Part shown: in pieces, positions 60,425-64,000 of the stretch
Layout: each line of letters begins with the position of its first letter
Numbering within the stretch: the stretch's first letter is position 1
Source: Natrinema amylolyticum
GTDB lineage: Archaea > Halobacteriota > Halobacteria > Halobacteriales > Natrialbaceae
Assembly: GCF_020515625.1 (NCBI RefSeq)
Contig: NZ_JAIWPJ010000003.1
Location: 558,001-622,000 of the forward strand
Length of the DNA stretch: 64,000 nucleotides
Direction of reading: 5' to 3'
Made by a program: the position numbers and the translations under genes
Notes under the pieces: generated by a model
Told to the model about the DNA's origin: nothing
Seen by the model: the letters and a program-made list of their open reading frames with translations, nothing else
Databases searched by the model: none

Positions 60425-61078
60425 ATGGCTGACGCTGACACCGGATCGACACCGGAAACGACCGACCGAATCGAAATCTACGCCGACTACGTCTGCCCGT
60501 TCTGTTATCTGGGGACGCGCTCGCTTGCACAGTACCGCGAGGGCCGCGACGAGCCGCTCGAGGTCGAGTGGCACCCCTTCGACCTGCGGAGCGGGAAGCG
60601 GAACGCGGACGGCTCGATCGATCACGACGTCGACGACGGCAAGGGCGACGAGTACTACGAGCAGGCGAGACAGAACGTCCGCCGGCTGCAGGAGGAGTAC
60701 GGCGTCGAGATGGCACAGGAGATCGCGACCGACGTCGACTCGTTGAACGCACAGGTCGCCTCGTGGTACGTCAAACAGGAGTATCCCGAGCAGTGGGCTG
60801 CGTTCGACGAGGCGATCTACACCGCGCTCTGGCAGAACGGCCGCGACATCGGCGACGTCGACGTACTGGCCGATCTCGCGTCGGACGTCGACCTCCCGAC
60901 CGACGAGATCCGCGACGCGGTCGACGACGAGGGCATCCGTGCGGAGCTCGAGGACCGATTTGCCGAGGCCCAGCAGAAGGGGATCACCGGCGTGCCGACG
61001 TTCGTCTCCGACGGCCACGCCGCCCGAGGCTCGGTCCCGCCGGAGCACTTGGAACGACTCGTCGAGGGCGATCGGTAG
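60425..61078 (+). CDS. DsbA family oxidoreductase (FrnE-like)
   Basis: 217 residues, thioredoxin fold. The active site is CPFC in YADYVCPFCYLGTRSL near residue 25, and the C-terminal part has GITGVPTFV with the cis-Pro. FrnE-type proteins are cytoplasmic disulfide isomerases. No signal peptide. The ATG at 60425 is preceded by TATTAGG at the TATA distance. Its stop is immediately adjacent to the convergent NAD kinase stop (no gap). Confidence 0.92.
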   Translation: MADADTGSTPETTDRIEIYADYVCPFCYLGTRSLAQYREGRDEPLEVEWHPFDLRSGKRNADGSIDHDVDDGKGDEYYEQARQNVRRLQEEYGVEMAQEIATDVDSLNAQVASWYVKQEYPEQWAAFDEAIYTALWQNGRDIGDVDVLADLASDVDLPTDEIRDAVDDEGIRAELEDRFAEAQQKGITGVPTFVSDGHAARGSVPPEHLERLVEGDR

Positions 61079-61915
61079 TCACTCGAGCTTGTCGAGGCCG
61101 TCGAAGAAGTTCGCCTGCGGGCCGACCAGCCTGACGGACTCGGTCGCGAGCGAGACCGAAACCGCGGCGGGGGGCTCGAGGCGCTGTCGGTTCCGGCCGT
61201 CGCTGATCGCGTAGGCGGTCCCGGTCCCGGAGACGGAGAGCGTGATCTCGGTCTCCGGTTCGACGACCAGCGGGGGCATCGACTCGGTCGCGGCCATCTG
61301 CGTGACGACGAGCGTCTCGGCGGACGGATGGACCAGCGGTCCGCCCTCGCTCAAATTATACGCGGTCGAGCCCGTCGGCGTGGCCACGAGGACGCCGTCC
61401 GCGTGGCTCTCGGCGTACCGCTGGCCGTCGACGTCGATATCGATCGTCGCGCCGCCGCCGTTGCCCCGTCGCGGCCCGTGGACGACGACCTCGTTGAGCG
61501 CGGGCTCGAGCGTCCAGTCCTCCTCGACGCCGGTCGCTCGCAGTCGCGCGAGTTCGCGTTCCTCTACGGTCCCCGTTTCCGCGAGTTCCGAGACGAGTTC
61601 GGTGACGACGCCGACGGCGTCGTCGGGCGCGACGGCGTTGAGAAAGCCGACTTCGCCGAGGTTGACTCCCAGGATCGGCGTCGACCTGACCTCGCGGGCG
61701 ACGAACAGCAGCGTCCCGTCGCCGCCGATGCTCACGACGAGGTCGCGGCCCGCCATCGCGGCGACCGGGACGGCGCTCGCCCTGACCGCCCCGCCGGTCG
61801 CGTCGTCGACGACGACGTCGGCTCCCTCGCGCTCGAGGGCGTCGACGAGGCTCGCGGCGAGTGCCTGTGCACGCTCGTTGTCACGTTGGGCGACGATTCC
61901 GACGGCGACGTCCAT
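61079..61915 (-). CDS. nadK: NAD kinase
   Basis: It makes NADP from NAD with ATP or polyphosphate. 278 residues contain GGDGTLLFVA (catalytic GGDGT), ILGVNLGEVGFLN, NEVVVHG, and DGVLVATPTGSTAYNLSEGG, the full NAD-kinase signature. It is the usual length. It is convergent with the FrnE-like gene. No promoter is obvious. Confidence 0.95.
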   Translation of the reverse strand: MDVAVGIVAQRDNERAQALAASLVDALEREGADVVVDDATGGAVRASAVPVAAMAGRDLVVSIGGDGTLLFVAREVRSTPILGVNLGEVGFLNAVAPDDAVGVVTELVSELAETGTVEERELARLRATGVEEDWTLEPALNEVVVHGPRRGNGGGATIDIDVDGQRYAESHADGVLVATPTGSTAYNLSEGGPLVHPSAETLVVTQMAATESMPPLVVEPETEITLSVSGTGTAYAISDGRNRQRLEPPAAVSVSLATESVRLVGPQANFFDGLDKLE

Positions 61916-62007
61916 CGACGGCGGCTACCCGCCCCGTCGTCAAAAAGCCACGCTTGTCCGGCCGCCGGCGACGCGCTTCGTCCGGATGGAACGACTCCGG
62001 ACGGCGA

Positions 62008-62351
62008 CTCGCCGTCGTCGACGCCGATCCGCTCGAGATGATGTATCAGGACCGGGCGAAACGTCGCAACGAAATATACGATTTCTCCCGAAGCCTGACG
62101 GAGGCGGGCGGTACCGCGCTGTCGACCAGCGAGGCCTCGCAGGAGACGCCTACGCCTCGCGGTACGGCATCGTCGAGTCTCTCACGGACGCCGTCTTCGT
62201 CCTGCAGTACGTCGGGCCAGCGGACGTCCGCGAGACCCGGCTGGCGGTCGAGATCCGGAAGATCCGCGATGCGAACCACTCTCGAGAGAAAAAGCCCTAC
62301 GAGATCACGAGCGAGGGTATTTCCGTCTATCAACAGGCGAACCTGTTCTGA
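62008..62351 (+). pseudogene. Decayed RAD55/KaiC-like ATPase, C-terminal remnant with frameshift
   Basis: The remnant reads AVVDADPLEMMYQDRAKRRN and continues EIYDFSRSLTEAGGTAL then SEASQE in one frame. From about 62146 it continues in the next frame as DAYASRYGIVESLTDAVFVL, then RLAVEIRKIRDANHSREKKP and ISVYQQANLF, to a stop at 62349-62351. This is the end of the RecA-superfamily RAD55-like proteins of haloarchaea. Restoring one G between 62145 and 62146 joins the frames (QEDAYASRY). The N-terminal half with Walker A is absent upstream. So it is both truncated and frameshifted. Confidence 0.7.
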
Positions 62352-62471
62352 CCGTCTGCCGTCTCGGTTCCGCCTAGCCGACCGTTACAGCGGGGTCTGA
62401 TCCAGTAAGAGACTACTTATCGACGTGTTCAGGGCCCATACTTTTGCGGACAGGAGCCCGATTATTCTCAC

Positions 62472-62711
62472 ATGGCGCAACGGACGACAGCCGACGAAAC
62501 ACTGCCGCGAGAGGAACTCGCCGAGTACCTCCAAGAGCTCGCGACCGAGTTCGAGGGCGAGAGCGAGGAGGTCTCGATCAGGGTCGGGAACAAGAACGTA
62601 TCGCTCAACCCGCCCCACAACATCGACGTCTCGGTCGAGACCGTCGAGCGCTCCTCGATGCTCCGCGGGAACCGTGAAACAGTCGAGATCGAACTGAGCT
62701 GGAAACCCTAA
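62472..62711 (+). CDS. Amphi-Trp domain protein
   Basis: 79 residues with the small amphi-Trp domain: ELAEYLQELATEFEGES, VGNKNVSLNPP and a final strand ELSWKP. These proteins are frequent in haloarchaea but have no known function; the name comes from a conserved Trp in an amphipathic strand, seen here as the last-but-two residue. It is one base upstream of the next gene and is probably co-transcribed with it. Confidence 0.85.
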   Translation: MAQRTTADETLPREELAEYLQELATEFEGESEEVSIRVGNKNVSLNPPHNIDVSVETVERSSMLRGNRETVEIELSWKP

Positions 62712-62712
62712 C

Positions 62713-63075
62713 ATGGCCGCCGCGGACTCCATCCTGATCTTCGTCCTGAGCCTGCTGGTCGGAACGGTCGGGATCCTCGCAGGCGCGCGGCTGGTGTTGG
62801 ACAGGGACGCGAGCTTCGTGAACGCAGCGGTGACCGCCCTCATCGGCGCGGCCGCGTGGGGGATCACGAGCTTCTTCGTCGGCTGGGTCCCCATTCTGGG
62901 GGTCTTGTTGATGCTAATCATCTGGGTCGGCGTCATCAACTGGCGGTATCCCGGCGGCTGGGGCTCCGCGGCCGCGATCGGGTTCGTCGCCTGGATCGTC
63001 GCGGTCGGAATCCTCTACGCGCTCGCCGTAGTCGGGTTCGTAACCCCCGACGCGCTCGGGATCCCCGGCATCTAG
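62713..63075 (+). CDS. Four-helix membrane protein
   Basis: 120 residues with four regular hydrophobic helices (ILIFVLSLLVGTVGILAGA, VTALIGAAAWGITSFFVG, ILGVLLMLIIWVGVINW and IGFVAWIVAVGILYALAVV). It begins one base after the amphi-Trp gene, so the two form an operon. No family recognised. Confidence 0.78.
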   Translation: MAAADSILIFVLSLLVGTVGILAGARLVLDRDASFVNAAVTALIGAAAWGITSFFVGWVPILGVLLMLIIWVGVINWRYPGGWGSAAAIGFVAWIVAVGILYALAVVGFVTPDALGIPGI

Positions 63076-63155
63076 CGCCGCTCCCGTCGTTCCCACCGTC
63101 GAAGACGGAAGGAAACCCCTTTTTTCGTCCGCGCGAGTGGTTCGCGTAGACAGCA

Positions 63156-63584
63156 ATGTACGAGACGATCCTGCTTCCGACGGACGGCAGCGACCACGCG
63201 GCGACCGTCGCGGACCACGCCATCGACGTCGCGACCACGCGAGACGCGGCCCTCCACGTCCTCTCGGTCGTCGACGACCGCGCGTTCCTCGTGCTCGACG
63301 ACGACCGCATCGAGGACGTCCGCGACGACCTCGAGGCGACCGCCCGGGAGGCGGTCGACGACGCGGCCACTCGCGCCGCCGATCACGGGATCGAGACGAC
63401 GACGGCGGTCGACACCGGCAACCCCGCAGAGTGTATCGTCGATTACGCCGCGACCGCCGACGTCGACCTGATCGTCATGGGTACCAGCGGCGACGAGTAC
63501 GAACGCAACGTCGTCGGCAGCGTCTCCCAGCGCGTCGTCCGCGAAGCCCCCGTCCCCGTCACCACCGTCGGTCCCGACGTGTGA
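63156..63584 (+). CDS. Universal stress protein (UspA family)
   Basis: 142 residues. ILLPTDGSDHAATVADHAI begins the fold. The ATP-binding G-2x-G-9x-G(S) motif is close to MGTSGDEYERNVVGSVSQRV. It ends with PVPVTTV. The ATG at 63156 fits. These proteins bind nucleotides and protect against stress. Single gene with a T-rich promoter-like run just upstream (63117-63125). Confidence 0.93.
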   Translation: MYETILLPTDGSDHAATVADHAIDVATTRDAALHVLSVVDDRAFLVLDDDRIEDVRDDLEATAREAVDDAATRAADHGIETTTAVDTGNPAECIVDYAATADVDLIVMGTSGDEYERNVVGSVSQRVVREAPVPVTTVGPDV

Positions 63585-63789
63585 GCGGGATCGAATCCGC
63601 ACGGCGATAGCTGCTCGTCCGCCGAACGAGGCGATCGATTCGCTCGAGCAGGCGAAATGTTAGACGACCGCGTGACCGGAGATACTGCTGCGACCGCGAT
63701 CCGCTCGTCCACTATCACCGTACGCGAACGGGATATCTCGGATCGGTTACACACGGTTTGATGTGCACGCCGTCACTAGTGATGCAGAG

Positions 63790-64000
63790 ATGCGCCGTTC
63801 GATCGTGATCTCAGCCGTTCTGCTCGTTCTCGCCGTCGCCCTCATCGGCGGGCCGTCGCTGTTGCTGTCGCTATCGACCAGTCAGACGGCGTCAGAAGCA
63901 CCGGCCCAGACGGAGCAAACGGAGCAGCGGACGCCGGAACTCGTCTCGTTCGACGACTCCGAGAGCAGTTTCTGGGAGTATCTCAGTCCCACCAAGCGAT
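63790..64000 (+). CDS. Exported protein, N-terminal part only (3' truncated by window)
   Basis: The first 70 residues are visible. A short positive N terminus (MRRS) and a hydrophobic core (IVISAVLLVLAVALIGGP) suggest a Sec signal or membrane anchor. A Thr/Gln/Glu-rich linker follows, then ELVSFDDSESSFWEYLSPT. I do not recognise a family. An upstream ATG at 63782 leads to a quick stop, so 63790 is the start. Confidence 0.6.
   Translation, partial: MRRSIVISAVLLVLAVALIGGPSLLLSLSTSQTASEAPAQTEQTEQRTPELVSFDDSESSFWEYLSPTKR

Overview
The window is haloarchaeal (class Halobacteria). Signs of this are the GC-rich coding DNA with acidic proteins, an Orc1/Cdc6 initiator flanked by origin recognition boxes, TATA boxes placed about 25-30 bases before leaderless starts, Tat lipoprotein signals, TrmB and IclR regulators, the archaeal pterin enzyme MptA, a fused AhbA/AhbB siroheme decarboxylase, and the haloarchaeal RNA polymerase epsilon protein. 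I cannot name the genus.

Layout. 1-10262 is a surface-polysaccharide or N-glycan locus. A plus-strand arm (glycosyltransferase end, WecB-type epimerase, SDR epimerase, UDP-ManNAc dehydrogenase, GT4) converges with a minus-strand arm (UDP-sulfoquinovose synthase-like SDR, two further SDR epimerases, a GT2 dolichyl-phosphate-type transferase and a methyltransferase). 10439-16332 holds a 49-residue CxxC protein and two convergent operons of the MoxR/DUF58/DUF4350 type. 16333-17590 is a gene-poor stretch, followed by ahbAB.

18770-21035 is a replication origin. Two inverted boxes (a perfect 25-base inverted repeat) flank an AT-rich zone upstream of a minus-strand orc1/cdc6 gene. A row of same-orientation boxes lies downstream of that gene. 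This layout resembles that described for Haloarcula hispanica oriC2-cdc6E, where the downstream ORB-rich region restrains initiation.

21133-35894 is acid and fatty-acid metabolism: a 1024-residue FAD/4Fe-4S glycolate/lactate-type dehydrogenase, 3-hydroxyacyl-CoA dehydrogenase, thiolase, acyl-CoA dehydrogenase, acyl-CoA ligase, a TRAP-TAXI transporter pair, glutaryl-CoA dehydrogenase and an IclR regulator. These genes could form an uptake, activation and oxidation route for an organic acid. 35895-40042 is looser accessory DNA with hairpins, a probable rdfA remnant, a stop-interrupted small gene, small membrane proteins, a DUF3006-like protein and a HEAT-repeat protein.

40207-50052 is a five-gene oligopeptide/oligosaccharide-type ABC importer, a GH3 beta-glycosidase and a TrmB-family regulator, read as a regulated oligosaccharide uptake locus. 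50053-51003 is AT-rich with no gene I can support. 51004-64000 is mostly housekeeping: DUF389 membrane protein, tRNA-Ile(GAT), FxsA, a DUF255 thioredoxin-fold protein, a second TrmB-family protein, MptA, a site-2 protease with CBS domains, a nucleotidyltransferase, RNA polymerase epsilon, a DsbA/FrnE-like protein, NAD kinase, a decayed RAD55-like gene, amphi-Trp and membrane proteins, UspA, and a secreted protein cut by the window end.

Best candidates for new biology are the origin with its one-sided box array, a 31-base element repeated upstream of the site-2 protease and the RNA polymerase epsilon gene, the GTTTC/GAAAC hairpin group after the IclR gene, and the sulfoquinovose-type branch of the glycan locus.
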